Source: G965222335 sp965222335 (lineage in GTDB: Bacteria > Pseudomonadota > Gammaproteobacteria > Pseudomonadales > Halieaceae). From it: a stretch of 64,000 nt of DNA. The notes below the pieces were generated by a model that saw only the letters and a program-made list of their open reading frames with translations, was not told the origin of the DNA and did not search any database. Location: positions 3,100,001 to 3,164,000 of the forward strand of contig OZ244944.1 in the NCBI GenBank assembly GCA_965222335.1. The letters are read 5' to 3'. Shown here in pieces: positions 33,912 through 42,193 of this stretch. Made by a program: the position numbers and the translations under genes. How positions within the stretch are numbered: the first letter of the stretch is position 1; each line of letters starts with the position of its first letter.

Positions 33912-34535
33912 ATGCGTGGGATACAAGTTATTGCAGCTGGGTTGCTGTGCAGTGTGTTTTCGGCTGTTAGCAGCGCATTGCCCATCATTACATTTGACGA
34001 AACAACCGGCACCAATGCCATCAACCAAAGTCAGAATGTGGGTTGGCAATTCGATGTGCTTTCAGCTATCAACGTTACGGGCCTGGGTTGGTACGACGAA
34101 AACCAGGACGGTCTGGGTGCTGCCCACGAAGTAGGTATATGGGATTCTTCCGGGACTCTGCTGACGTCGAGCATTGTCCCCGCTGGGACCACGGGAACCC
34201 TGGATGGTGTTTACCGGAAAGTATCCGTATCTGAGCTGAGTCTTGGAGTCGGAACCGGTTACATCGTTGGTGGCTTGAATTCCTCCAACTCAGGTGACAG
34301 GCTTGCGGCTGATGTCACTCACTTTGTCGATAGTTCCATAAGTTATGTCGACGCCACGTTCTCGAATATTACCACTAGTTTCGGTAGGCCAACGAATTTT
34401 TCGACTGCGAACACTGGCTTTTACGGGCCCATGTTTTTTATCGGAGACAGTGCACCCGTCCCCGCACCCGCGACCCTGGCGCTGCTCGGCCTCGGACTCG
34501 CTGGCTTTGCCTGGTCACGCCGGAAGAAGGTATAG
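33912..34535 (+). CDS. PEP-CTERM sorting domain-containing exported protein (third)
   Basis: A 207-residue exported protein. ATG 33912 is preceded by AGGAG and begins a signal peptide (RGIQVIAAGLLCSVFSAVSS). The C-terminus shows VPAPATLALLG, hydrophobic LGLAGFAW and the tail SRRKKV, the P-A-P variant of the PEP-CTERM signal. The mature part (VGWQFDVLSAINVTGLGWYD, HEVGIWDSSGTLLTS, YIVGGLN) resembles a beta-sandwich domain widespread in PEP-CTERM proteins that begins with a description of wavelike strands; I suspect the DUF4082-like group but am not sure. A consensus sigma-54 promoter lies directly upstream. It is probably a surface or matrix protein. Confidence 0.92.
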   Translation: MRGIQVIAAGLLCSVFSAVSSALPIITFDETTGTNAINQSQNVGWQFDVLSAINVTGLGWYDENQDGLGAAHEVGIWDSSGTLLTSSIVPAGTTGTLDGVYRKVSVSELSLGVGTGYIVGGLNSSNSGDRLAADVTHFVDSSISYVDATFSNITTSFGRPTNFSTANTGFYGPMFFIGDSAPVPAPATLALLGLGLAGFAWSRRKKV

Positions 34536-34609
34536 CCAGGCTTTTGCTGGACACAACGACGCTCATGCGGGGGGCTGTTTGATTGGAGCCCGCCGCACGG
34601 TTTTTCCGG

Positions 34610-34774
34610 CTAATTGACTTGGTGGCACGTAGGGAAGAATTGCTTGATACGCGACAGCGGTGTGGAGGTGGTCACGGCGCCGATGCTGCGGGCCAGGTTG
34701 CCATCGGGAAGCAGGGCGGTAATGCCGGAGAAGTCATGCGGGAGCATTGCCGGGATACGCAGCCAGCGACTCAT
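34610..34774 (-). CDS. Possible 54-residue coupled small protein
   Basis: A short minus-strand frame starts with an ATG that overlaps the TGA of the NTF2-like gene (ATGA at 34771-34774). The predicted peptide begins MSRWLRIPAMLPHDFSGIT and contains ALLPDGNLARSIGAVTTS, a protein-like composition. It may be a real small protein or the remnant of a longer one. No family is recognised and length alone gives weak support. Confidence 0.3.
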   Translation of the reverse strand: MSRWLRIPAMLPHDFSGITALLPDGNLARSIGAVTTSTPLSRIKQFFPTCHQVN

Positions 34775-35196
34775 CCTGCGTTGGCGGCGGCGATCCGCTC
34801 CATCAGGTCGTCAAAATCCCAGTGGGCCTGCATGCGGGTGATCAGGCCTTCTTCATTTACCTCGTACACGGCCAGCATGTCGCACTCGGTATATTTGCCC
34901 TCGCCAAGATCGTTTCTCGCAACCTGGGCAACGCAGCAGCAGTAATCGCCGCTGATCCAGCGCTTCTCGACCCTGATTTCAATATTGGCCGGGCCGATTA
35001 CCGTATCCCAGAACTCTTCGATGGCGGCAATGCCCTGGTGGCCCGTGCCGGTCGGGTCCATGGGCGAGACGCCGACGGGGTCCGCCACCAGGGCGTCCTC
35101 GGCATACAGTGCCAGCCAGGCTTCTTTATTCCCTTCGCTGGCGTACTTGACGGACTTTTTGTTCGCTTCTACAGCGGGATGGGGTTTGGTCTTCAC
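34771..35196 (-). CDS. NTF2-like/SnoaL-like protein
   Basis: A 141-residue protein of the NTF2/ketosteroid-isomerase-like fold. I chose the GTG at 35196 because GGAGGGAG precedes it by 5 bases; the open frame extends 5 codons further. Motifs fit the fold: ANKKSVKYASEGNKEAWLALYAEDALVADP in the first helices, DPTGTGHQGIAAIEEFWDTV, then strands NIEIRVEKRWISGDYC and MLAVYEVNEEGLITRMQAHWD. Such proteins isomerise or dehydrate steroids and polyketides or are binding subunits; no specific substrate can be stated. It stands alone on the minus strand. Confidence 0.82.
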   Translation of the reverse strand: MKTKPHPAVEANKKSVKYASEGNKEAWLALYAEDALVADPVGVSPMDPTGTGHQGIAAIEEFWDTVIGPANIEIRVEKRWISGDYCCCVAQVARNDLGEGKYTECDMLAVYEVNEEGLITRMQAHWDFDDLMERIAAANAG

Positions 35197-35329
35197 GGGC
35201 TCTCCCTCCAACGACGGGCTATGGCTTCTGATGCGAACATATTGGAGTGACAGCCGCTCGCGAGTAAAGGCGCTTTATTGAACCAGCGGATGGTTCCGCT
35301 TGCAGACGCCTACCGCAGGCCTGCGCCTG

Positions 35330-36094
35330 CTAGAAACCCCAGGACGCGATAAAGCGTAAGTTGTCATCCGGCGCGGCGTCAGAGATGCCCCAGAGGTAAC
35401 CGAGGTTGATGGTCAGCGGGCCGAGATCGGTTTTGAAGATGGGTCCCAGTTGGTGCTCCTGGTCGTCAAAGCCTCCCCAGTCAGTGGTCCGGTTCATGTC
35501 GCTGAAAGACTCAATCCCGAACCTGCTGTCAGTGAATACGGGATAGGTGACCTGGAAACGTGCCTCCACCAGCAGGCCGCTGCCGGCTGCTTCGCCAAAT
35601 TGGCGACCCAACAGAATATTGCTTCGCAACTGCCAGCCGGTATCCAGATCCTTGCGGCCGGTCCAGACAAACCTGGCCCGATCGGGTCGGTTACTGCTAT
35701 CTGAAACCTGCAACTCATAGCGAAACGCCGCATCGTAGCCGTGTACCTCATCTTCGCGAAACTGCTGCTGCACCTCGAGGCGGGTGTAGCTGTATTCCAG
35801 GGAGTCATCGCCGCGCCGGCCCTGCTGTCCGATCAGGCGCCATCGCCAGGTATCGTCGATCGCCCGCTGGTAGTGGACTCGATGCGTGAAAGCGCTGCGC
35901 TCCTCACCCTCACTGGGCACATAGCTGCTGCGGTATTCCAGAGCCGATGTGCCCGCCTTGACGTCGGGGCTGAATACGGTCGAGGTATTGGCCTGGGCAA
36001 GTGGCGGCATCAACATGCAGGCGGTGAAGGTCAGCACGAGCGGCGCAGGGTTCCATGCGAATACGGCAGCTCTCTTCCTTGAAGGCTTATTCAT
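35330..36094 (-). CDS. Putative outer-membrane beta-barrel protein
   Basis: A 254-residue exported protein with a signal peptide (LVLTFTACMLMPPLAQA) and a mature region of alternating aromatic beta-strands, for example YSYTRLEVQQQFRE, RARFVWTGRKDLDTGWQ, LVEARFQVTYPVF and TINLGYLWGISD. It ends in SWGF with a terminal phenylalanine, as outer-membrane barrel proteins do. I found no specific family. The predicted barrel may have about ten strands. It starts at 36094, divergent from the OmpW-type gene at 36397, so the pair could share a regulatory region. Confidence 0.65.
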   Translation of the reverse strand: MNKPSRKRAAVFAWNPAPLVLTFTACMLMPPLAQANTSTVFSPDVKAGTSALEYRSSYVPSEGEERSAFTHRVHYQRAIDDTWRWRLIGQQGRRGDDSLEYSYTRLEVQQQFREDEVHGYDAAFRYELQVSDSSNRPDRARFVWTGRKDLDTGWQLRSNILLGRQFGEAAGSGLLVEARFQVTYPVFTDSRFGIESFSDMNRTTDWGGFDDQEHQLGPIFKTDLGPLTINLGYLWGISDAAPDDNLRFIASWGF

Positions 36095-36396
36095 AGCAAG
36101 CTTGATCGGCCAGTGACGAAGAAGGCCAGTATCCTAGCAGCGCTTGAGGGCGGAAAAGTCGGGATAGCCGTGGCCCGGGATCGGGATTACCTGATCGAGC
36201 TTGTTCCGCCGGGCCCCAGCGCTCCCGCCGCATTTCCGGAGTCTACGGAAATACTTTCACTGTTGGGTAGAGACAAGCGAATTGCGCGCTTTCCATGGGC
36301 GACGAATACTTTGCGCCAACTGGAGCAACACCCCGGCGTGAACTCTCTCAAGGAGCGAGAGTTCGCTGCTTTAACAGCAATGCAAGGAGCAACGTC
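36095..36396. other. Divergent intergenic region, no firm gene
   Basis: A plus-strand frame beginning with GTG at 36113 (115 codons, running into the OmpW gene) has no good ribosome-binding site or motif and is not accepted. I looked for an FNR-type TTGAT-N4-ATCAA site, as occurs before ompW in some species, and did not find one. Confidence 0.4.
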
Positions 36397-37101
36397 ATGT
36401 TTGATCGCAAGCAATTTACCCTTGGACTTGTGGCTGCCACGGCCCTCTCGGCCCCGCTGACCGCAATGGCCTATGAGAAAGGAGACTGGATTATTCGCGG
36501 TGGTGCCGCCAACGTGGATCCCGATGCCAGTAGCGACGCTATCGTGATACCCACGGACCCCGCGACGGTGCTGCCCAGCGGTGTGGATGCCGACGACAAT
36601 ACCCAGCTCGGCCTGACCTTGAGCTATATGTACAGCGACACCTGGTCGGTTGAAGTGTTGGCATCGACACCTTTCGAGCATGACATATTCCTGCAGGACG
36701 CCCCCATCGATGCCGGCAGCCTCAAGCACCTGCCCCCCACCGTCTCCCTCAACTGGTACCCGCGCGGCGGGCAGTCTGGCTGGCAGCCCTATGTCGGTGT
36801 GGGTCTCAACTACACCATTTTCTTCGATGAGACTGTCGACCCTGCACTGGAGGCTGCCCTGGGAGACATCGTCGGGCTTCCCGGCCCGCTGGACGCTGAC
36901 CTCGACCTCGAGGACTCCTGGGGCCTGGCGTTCCGCGCCGGCGTTGACGTACCCATCAATGAAAGCTGGTCGGTGAACGCCTCCATGTACTACATCGACA
37001 TTGACACCGAAGCCACAATTTCGACCGCGGTGGCGGATGTGGACTTCGATGTAGAGATCGATCCCTATGTCTGGATGCTGGGCATTGCCTACCGGTTTTA
37101 G
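36397..37101 (+). CDS. ompW: OmpW family outer-membrane protein
   Basis: A 234-residue protein starting at ATG 36397 after AAGGAG. It has a signal peptide (LGLVAATALSAPLTAMA) and the OmpW pattern: YEKGDWIIRGGAANVDPDA, TLSYMYSDTWSVEVLASTPF, HLPPTVSLNWYP, WQPYVGVGLNYTIFFDE and a C-terminal strand ending in AYRF. OmpW forms an eight-stranded barrel with a hydrophobic channel for small nonpolar compounds. Its usual length is about 210-230 residues, so it is complete. It is divergent from the putative barrel gene at 35330. Confidence 0.92.
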   Translation: MFDRKQFTLGLVAATALSAPLTAMAYEKGDWIIRGGAANVDPDASSDAIVIPTDPATVLPSGVDADDNTQLGLTLSYMYSDTWSVEVLASTPFEHDIFLQDAPIDAGSLKHLPPTVSLNWYPRGGQSGWQPYVGVGLNYTIFFDETVDPALEAALGDIVGLPGPLDADLDLEDSWGLAFRAGVDVPINESWSVNASMYYIDIDTEATISTAVADVDFDVEIDPYVWMLGIAYRF

Positions 37102-37245
37102 CCGGTAAACCAGCTGAACCGGTTGCCCGTTCCGTTGCCACAGGGGCCCCGGGCTGGGCTATAGTGACCCCTCCATTTCAGTTGCGATGCCTGACCTCGA
37201 CGCCACGGTGCCGTGGCAGGCAGTCGTCAGCAATCAGGGGGGTCT

Positions 37246-38097
37246 ATGGGGCAGTGGAGTGAACAAGTCGCCGTGATTACCGGCGCGTCCAGTGGCATTG
37301 GTGCCGGCCTGGCCCGCCACGCTGCGGGTCTGGGCATGCACGTGATCGCTGCGGATGTCGATGAACAGGGTCTGGCCGCTCTGCAGCAAGAGGCCGACGA
37401 CAGGAAGCAGTCCATGGTCACTATGCCCATCGATGTGGCCGACCCGGGGGCAGTGGAGCACCTGGCACAAACGGCTTTTGCGCGCCATGGACAGGTTAAC
37501 CTGCTGTTTAACAACGCCGGGGTGCTGGTGGACGGCAAGAGCTGGGAGCGCAGTGTTGCGGACTGGCAGTGGGTGCTTAACGTCAACATCCTTGGCGTGA
37601 TCAACGGCATTCGCAGCTTCGTTCCGCGGATGCTGGCGCAGCAGTCCCCGGGGCGTGTGATCAATACCTCTTCCATCGGCGGCCTGTTAGGCGGCAGTGC
37701 CTATATGGCCCTGTACCAGGGCAGTAAACACGCTGTCACCACCATCACTGAATGCCTGTACTGTGAATTGCTGGCGGAGGAGGCGCCGGTCACTGCCTCG
37801 GTGTTGTGCCCGGCGGAGGTGGCAACCGGCATCTGGGAGTCGGACCGGCTGCGCCCGGTGGAGCAGCACAACAAGCTGGGCAGCGAAGCGGAGCGGCAGT
37901 TTCATGATATGGTCGCCGGTGGTGTGGCTCGCGGCCTGGCGCCGGATGACTTTGCCAGCCGGGTATTTGCCGGTATTGAGGCCGACAGGTTCTGGCTGCT
38001 GCCCCAGCCGGAGTTTAAACCGCTGTTTGAAGTGCGTGCCGATGCTGTCATCAACGAGGTGAGCCCGCCCTACGGGATGGGCGACTACGATCAGTGA
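37246..38097 (+). CDS. Short-chain dehydrogenase/reductase (SDR) family protein
   Basis: A 283-residue Rossmann-fold oxidoreductase. ATG 37246 is preceded by a G-rich ribosome-binding region and begins just before the cofactor motif TGASSGIGAG (TGxxxGxG). LLFNNAGV is the NNAG motif, and the catalytic Ser, Tyr and Lys are in INTSSIGGLLGGSAYMALYQGSKHAV. AADVDEQG after the second strand, with Asp, suggests NAD preference. The C-terminal part (LPQPEFKPLFEVRADAVIN) is that of a subgroup acting on unidentified hydroxyl or keto substrates. It is monocistronic as far as can be seen. Confidence 0.88.
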   Translation: MGQWSEQVAVITGASSGIGAGLARHAAGLGMHVIAADVDEQGLAALQQEADDRKQSMVTMPIDVADPGAVEHLAQTAFARHGQVNLLFNNAGVLVDGKSWERSVADWQWVLNVNILGVINGIRSFVPRMLAQQSPGRVINTSSIGGLLGGSAYMALYQGSKHAVTTITECLYCELLAEEAPVTASVLCPAEVATGIWESDRLRPVEQHNKLGSEAERQFHDMVAGGVARGLAPDDFASRVFAGIEADRFWLLPQPEFKPLFEVRADAVINEVSPPYGMGDYDQ

Positions 38098-38229
38098 GTC
38101 GCCCTGAATAGCCGGCGTGATCGGAAGGCCTGAGTACCTCCCCAATACGATACGACCACAAATGAAGTTGGTGCTGCGTGAACGAGGGGAGCCCAATGAA
38201 GTCAATTTCGCCATTCGTCTGGCGCGAGT

Positions 38230-38305
38230 AAAAGGGGTCAGACCCCTTTTCCGGCGAAGAGCACTGTCATTGTATTCACGAAAAAAGGGATCCGACCCCT
38301 TTTTT
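38230..38305. repeat. Pair of palindromic repeats (GGGGTC/GACCCC type)
   Basis: Two similar inverted repeats lie 30 bases apart. The first (38230-38250) has arms AAAAGGGGTC and GACCCCTTTT around one A. The second (38281-38305) has arms AAAAAAGGG and ACCCCTTTTTT around ATCCG with one mismatch. Repeats with this GGGGTCxGACCCC core are often found in gammaproteobacteria near REP-associated tyrosine transposase genes; none is present here. They may also act as weak terminators for the SDR gene. Confidence 0.6.
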
Positions 38306-38377
38306 CCGTCCCCGCTAATTGGGGAGGGCCCGTTTATTGGGGAGTGCCGTAAGCGCTTGATTTAAAAAACAAAAAGG

Positions 38378-38454
38378 TGGTAGCTACGGGTGGACTTGAA
38401 CCACCGACCCCAGCATTATGAATGCTGTGCTCTAACCAGCTGAGCTACGTAGCC
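38378..38454 (-). tRNA. tRNA-Met (anticodon CAU, elongator type)
   Basis: Seventy-seven bases on the minus strand fold as a cloverleaf: acceptor GGCTACG, D-arm TAGCTCAGCTGGTTAGAGC, anticodon loop TTCATAA (anticodon CAT), T-arm with GGTTCAAGTCC, and encoded CCA. Sequence is close to enterobacterial elongator tRNA-Met. A tRNA-Ile2 with modified CAU is less likely by the acceptor and D-arm sequence. Confidence 0.93.
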
Positions 38455-38546
38455 ACGAAGCGGCGGAACCTGCGGTTCCGAAGAGGCGCGCATTTTGCCC
38501 AGTTTGCCGGGGCAAGTCAACTCCGGCTGCGGGCGCAAGACGAGTC

Positions 38547-39641
38547 CTAAACGTTAAAGCGGAAATGGATTATATCGCCGTCCTGGACGATGTAATCCTT
38601 GCCTTCAAGCCGCCAGCGGCCGGCGTCCTTGGCGCCCTGTTCGCCATTGTGAGCAATGAAGTCCTCATAGCCCACCACCTCGGCACGGATGAAGCCTTTC
38701 TGGAAATCCGTGTGGATCACGCCGGCCGCCTCCGGGGCGGTAGCGCCCACTTTCACGGTCCAGGCGCGGACTTCTTTCTCGCCCGCAGTGAAGTAGGTCT
38801 GCAGGTTGAGCAGCTCGTAGCCGGCGCGGATGACGCGGTCCAGGCCCGGCTCTTCCATGCCCAGGTCGCGCAGGAACTCCAGTCGCTCCTCGTCCTCCAA
38901 CTCGACGATTTCCGACTCCAGCTTGTTGCAGATCGCCACCACCACGGCGCCCTCTGCCCGGGCGACCTCGTGCACCACGTCGAGGAGGGGGTTGTCGGTA
39001 AAGCCTTCCTCGTCGACGTTGGCGATGTACATGGTGGGCTTGGTGGTCAGCAGATGCAGGCTGCGCGCCAGGGCGCGGGCGTTGGCGTCCAGATCCAGGG
39101 CGCGCACCGGGCGGGCCTCGTTCAGGTGTGGCAACAGCTTGTCTTCCAGCAGGGCCTTCATGGCCACCGCTTCCTTGTCGCCGCTCTTGGCGGTGCGCAC
39201 CACTTTCTGTAGCTGCTTCTCGCAGCTTTCCAGGTCGGCCAGAGCCAATTCGGTGTTGATTACCTCGATGTCGGAGGCGGGATCGACCCGGTTGGAAACG
39301 TGGATCACGTTGTCGTCGTTAAAGCAGCGCACCACGTGGGCGATGGCGTCGGTTTCGCGGATATTGGCCAGGAACTGGTTGCCCAGGCCCTCGCCCTTGG
39401 AGGCGCCGGCCACGAGTCCGGCAATATCCACGAATTCCATGGTGGTGGCGATCTCACGCTGGGGCTTGACGATGTCCGCAATGCGCCGTTGCCGCGGGTC
39501 CGGCACCGGTACCACCCCGGCGTTGGGCTCGATGGTGCAGAAGGGGAAGTTTTCCGCGTCAATCCCGGCCCGGGTCAGGGCGTTGAACAGGGTGGACTTG
39601 CCCACGTTGGGCAAGCCGACGATGCCACATTTGATACCCAT
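38547..39641 (-). CDS. ychF: Redox-regulated ATPase/GTPase YchF
   Basis: A 364-residue Obg-family P-loop protein. G1 is GLPNVGKSTLFNALT at the N-terminus, the switch region follows with VPVPDPRQ, G3 is DIAGLVAGASKGEGLGNQFL, and the family's altered G4 (N-M/V-x-E type) reads NVDEEGF. The C-terminal TGS-like domain ends with VQDGDIIHFRFNV. YchF prefers ATP and is linked to oxidative-stress response and ribosome binding. Length equals the E. coli protein (363). An AGGA ribosome-binding site precedes the ATG. It is the last of a minus-strand run prs-rplY-pth-ychF, the usual gammaproteobacterial order. Confidence 0.97.
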   Translation of the reverse strand: MGIKCGIVGLPNVGKSTLFNALTRAGIDAENFPFCTIEPNAGVVPVPDPRQRRIADIVKPQREIATTMEFVDIAGLVAGASKGEGLGNQFLANIRETDAIAHVVRCFNDDNVIHVSNRVDPASDIEVINTELALADLESCEKQLQKVVRTAKSGDKEAVAMKALLEDKLLPHLNEARPVRALDLDANARALARSLHLLTTKPTMYIANVDEEGFTDNPLLDVVHEVARAEGAVVVAICNKLESEIVELEDEERLEFLRDLGMEEPGLDRVIRAGYELLNLQTYFTAGEKEVRAWTVKVGATAPEAAGVIHTDFQKGFIRAEVVGYEDFIAHNGEQGAKDAGRWRLEGKDYIVQDGDIIHFRFNV

Positions 39642-39676
39642 GTCTGAATCCTATGCTTGCGCCCGGGCGGGTGGCC

Positions 39677-40267
39677 TCAGGCAGCCTTGAAACTGTGCAA
39701 CTGCGTCATCGCCCGGGTCATGTCCCCGGCCAGCAGCAGTGGCAGTGCTTCCACCGCGGCGTTGATACTGCCCTGTATGCGCTCCCGGTCCTCGGATGAA
39801 GGCCGCCCGAGCACATGGGCCGTCACCCGGGAGGCATGTCCCGGATGACCGATGCCGACACGCAGGCGGTAAAAATCCTTGCGGTTGCCCAGCGCCGGTA
39901 CGATATCCCGCAGGCCGTTGTGGCCGCCATGACCGCCATCCTGCTTGAAGCGCGCCTGTCCGGGCGGAATGTCCAGCTCGTCATGGGCAATCAGGATCCC
40001 GGCAGGGTCGATCTTGTAGAAGGTCGCCAGGGCGGATACCGACTGGCCACTGCGATTCATGAACGTCGTAGGGATGAGCAGGCGCAGGTCGTGCCCGTCG
40101 ATGCTGATGCGTGCCGTCAGGCCAAAGAATTTGCTCTCGCTCTGGAGTGTGGCACCGGCCTTTGCGGCCAGTGCCTCGACAAAATCGGCGCCCGCATTGT
40201 GGCGTGTACCCCGGTGTTCGTCACCGGGGTTGCCAAGGCCAACAATAAGCTGGATAGCTGCTGACAA
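39677..40267 (-). CDS. pth: Peptidyl-tRNA hydrolase
   Basis: A 196-residue enzyme that releases tRNA from prematurely terminated peptidyl-tRNA. Catalytic and binding residues are visible in GLGNPGDEHRGTRHNAGADF (Asn and His), LIPTTFMNRSG, IAHDELDIPPGQ (Asp) and GGHGGHNGLRDI. The first codon appears to be TTG at 40267, since no ATG or GTG lies before the conserved VGLGNPG motif and the following residues SAAIQLIV fit the family. It sits between rplY (27 bases upstream) and ychF. A plain ribosome-binding sequence is not visible before the TTG. Confidence 0.95.
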   Translation of the reverse strand: MSAAIQLIVGLGNPGDEHRGTRHNAGADFVEALAAKAGATLQSESKFFGLTARISIDGHDLRLLIPTTFMNRSGQSVSALATFYKIDPAGILIAHDELDIPPGQARFKQDGGHGGHNGLRDIVPALGNRKDFYRLRVGIGHPGHASRVTAHVLGRPSSEDRERIQGSINAAVEALPLLLAGDMTRAMTQLHSFKAA

Positions 40268-40293
40268 TGCGGGTGCTGCGAGCAGCGAGGGCC

Positions 40294-40977
40294 TTAGTCC
40301 TCGCGCTCTTCCTCGGCGTCATCATCGTCCTCGGCAGAAGCTTCAGCTTCTTCCTCGGCTGCTGCCGCCTCATCTTCCTCTTCCTCGGTCACGCCACGCG
40401 GCGCAATCACCGAAGCCACGGCGAGGTCATGATCCTCGCCCAGGGACAGGGCTGTCGAGATGACACCCTCAGGCAGCTTGATATCCGACAGGTGCACGAT
40501 GTCGCCGGTGGCAACGTCCAGCATGTCCACCTCGAGATACTCGGGGATGTCTTTGGGCAGACACAGCACCTCGACGTCGGTCTCCATGTGCTGGATCACG
40601 CCGCCCTCGAACTTGACGCCCTTGCAGGTGTCCTCGTTGAGGAAGTGGATAGGCACGTTCATCTTGATCTCGACCTTGTCGTCGACGCGCATAAAGTCGG
40701 CGTGCATGACCTCTTCGCGGGACGGGTGACGCTGCAGGTCCTTGAGGACTGCCTTCTGCGGGTCCTTGCCCACATGGATGGTCAGGACGTGCGAGTAAAA
40801 GGCCTCGTATTCCAGGGCTTTCTCCAGGTCCTTGCGGACCAGGGTCAGGGGCTGGGGATCCTGCGTGCCACCGTAAATAATGGCGGGAACCAGGTCAGCG
40901 TGACGACGCAGGCGGCGGCTCGCACCTTTCCCCAGGTCCTCACGCACTTCGGCGTTCAGTTCAAACTGGTCAGACAT
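40294..40977 (-). CDS. rplY: 50S ribosomal protein L25/general stress protein Ctc
   Basis: A 227-residue long-form L25 of the TL5/CTC type. The N-terminal L25 domain shows ELNAEVREDLGKGASRRLRR and VPAIIYGG, which bind 5S rRNA. The C-terminal beta domain includes HFLNEDTCKGV and VLCLPKDIPEYLEVDM, and the tail from about residue 195 is almost entirely Glu, Asp and Ala, as in many proteobacterial members. The AAGGAG ribosome-binding site before ATG 40977 is strong. It follows prs with a 70-base gap and precedes pth. Confidence 0.97.
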   Translation of the reverse strand: MSDQFELNAEVREDLGKGASRRLRRHADLVPAIIYGGTQDPQPLTLVRKDLEKALEYEAFYSHVLTIHVGKDPQKAVLKDLQRHPSREEVMHADFMRVDDKVEIKMNVPIHFLNEDTCKGVKFEGGVIQHMETDVEVLCLPKDIPEYLEVDMLDVATGDIVHLSDIKLPEGVISTALSLGEDHDLAVASVIAPRGVTEEEEDEAAAAEEEAEASAEDDDDAEEERED

Positions 40978-41047
40978 TGTCTTGACTCCTTTGAGATCAC
41001 TGCGTTGCTTGCGACCGGCGCGGCAGTGGGTCTAGGTTTGCGCTGCC

Positions 41048-41995
41048 CTACTGGAACAGCGCGCTGATGGATTCCTCGTTGGAGACCCTGCGGATGGACT
41101 CCGCCAGCAGGTCCGAGATTGTCAGCTGGCGGATCTTGCCGATCGCGCGAGCTTTCTCACTCAGGGGAATCGTATCTGTGACCACCAGCTCATCGAGCTG
41201 GGAGGCCTGTAAATTTTCCAGGGCGCGGCCGGACAGCACCGCGTGGGTGCAGTACGCCACCACCCGGGTGGCGCCGCGCTCCTTGAGGGCGTCGGCGGCC
41301 TTGCACAGGGTGCCGGCGGTGTCGACCATGTCGTCCACCAGCAGGCAGGTGCGGCCATCGACCTCGCCGATCAGGTTCATCACCTGGGCCTCATTGGCCT
41401 GGGGGCGGCGCTTGTCGATAATCGCCAGGTCAGCGTCATCCAGCTGCTTGGCGATGGCCCGGGCTCGCACCACGCCGCCGATATCCGGCGATACCACCAT
41501 CAGGTTCTCGTACTGGCTCGCGAGAATATCCTCATTCAGCACCGGTGACGCGTACACGTTGTCTACCGGGCAGCCGAAGAAGCCCTGGATCTGTTCCGCG
41601 TGCAGATCGACGGTGAGGACCCTGTCCACGCCCACGCTGACCATCATGTCGGCCACGACCTTGGCGGTGATCGGCACCCGCGCCGAGCGCACCCGGCGGT
41701 CCTGGCGGGCGTAGCCAAAGTAGGGCACCACCGCGGTGATACGCGCCGCCGATGCCCGGCGCAGGGCATCGATCATCACCAGCAATTCCATGAGGTTGTC
41801 GTTGGTCGGCGCGCAGGTGCTCTGCACCACGAAGACGTCCTTGCCGCGGACATTTTCGTTTAGCTCTACTGCGACCTCACCGTCGCTGAACTTGCCGACA
41901 TCCGCTTTTCCCAGGGACAAGTACAGTCTGCTGGCCACTCTCTGGGCCAGCTCCGGGTTGGCGTTGCCCGTGAAGACCATCATTTTTGAGGACAC
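41048..41995 (-). CDS. prs: Ribose-phosphate pyrophosphokinase
   Basis: A 315-residue enzyme that makes PRPP from ribose 5-phosphate and ATP for nucleotide, histidine and tryptophan synthesis. Motifs include MVFTGNANPELAQRVA, FVVQSTCAPTNDNLMELLV, the Mg/PP-binding DLHAEQIQGFFGCPVDN, SPDIGGVVRARA (flexible-loop side) and CLLVDDMVDTAGTLC, the PRPP loop. I kept GTG 41995, which has GAGGTAG before it; two ATG codons at 41983 and 41980 would also give a normal protein. It is downstream of tRNA-Gln. Confidence 0.97.
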   Translation of the reverse strand: MSSKMMVFTGNANPELAQRVASRLYLSLGKADVGKFSDGEVAVELNENVRGKDVFVVQSTCAPTNDNLMELLVMIDALRRASAARITAVVPYFGYARQDRRVRSARVPITAKVVADMMVSVGVDRVLTVDLHAEQIQGFFGCPVDNVYASPVLNEDILASQYENLMVVSPDIGGVVRARAIAKQLDDADLAIIDKRRPQANEAQVMNLIGEVDGRTCLLVDDMVDTAGTLCKAADALKERGATRVVAYCTHAVLSGRALENLQASQLDELVVTDTIPLSEKARAIGKIRQLTISDLLAESIRRVSNEESISALFQ

Positions 41996-42105
41996 GCTGA
42001 ACTACCTCTGGTCGCTGCTGGGGAAGGCTGCTGTGGGCGCAATATCCATCGCTCTGCCGGCTTTCTTCGCGGCGGCGCCAACCGCTCGCTCACCGCACTT
42101 GCATA

Positions 42106-42180
42106 TGGCTGGGGTGGCAGGATTCGAACCTGCGAATGCCGGGATCAAAACCCGGTGCCTTGCCGCTTGGCGACACCCCA
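42106..42180 (-). tRNA. tRNA-Gln (anticodon UUG)
   Basis: Seventy-five bases on the minus strand: acceptor TGGGGTG paired with CACCCCA, anticodon loop TTTTGAT (anticodon TTG) in a CCGGG stem, T-loop GTTCGAATC, encoded CCA. It lies between ispE and prs, a conserved gammaproteobacterial position. Confidence 0.95.
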
Positions 42181-42193
42181 ATAAAATCGTTGT

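Noticed and set aside
36095..36396. FNR-type site upstream of ompW
   Set aside because: The TTGAT at 36102 lacks a properly spaced ATCAA partner.
36113..36460. A 115-codon plus-strand frame beginning with GTG before ompW
   Set aside because: No ribosome-binding site, no motif, and it overlaps the ompW signal peptide in another frame.
38464..38480. Inverted repeat CGGAACC/GGTTCCG between ychF and tRNA-Met
   Set aside because: Stem of 7 with a 3-base loop but no T-run on the minus strand, so I did not call it a terminator.
40267..41067. A 266-codon plus-strand frame over rplY
   Set aside because: Antisense shadow of rplY, rich in His and Val due to the reverse complement of its acidic coding sequence.
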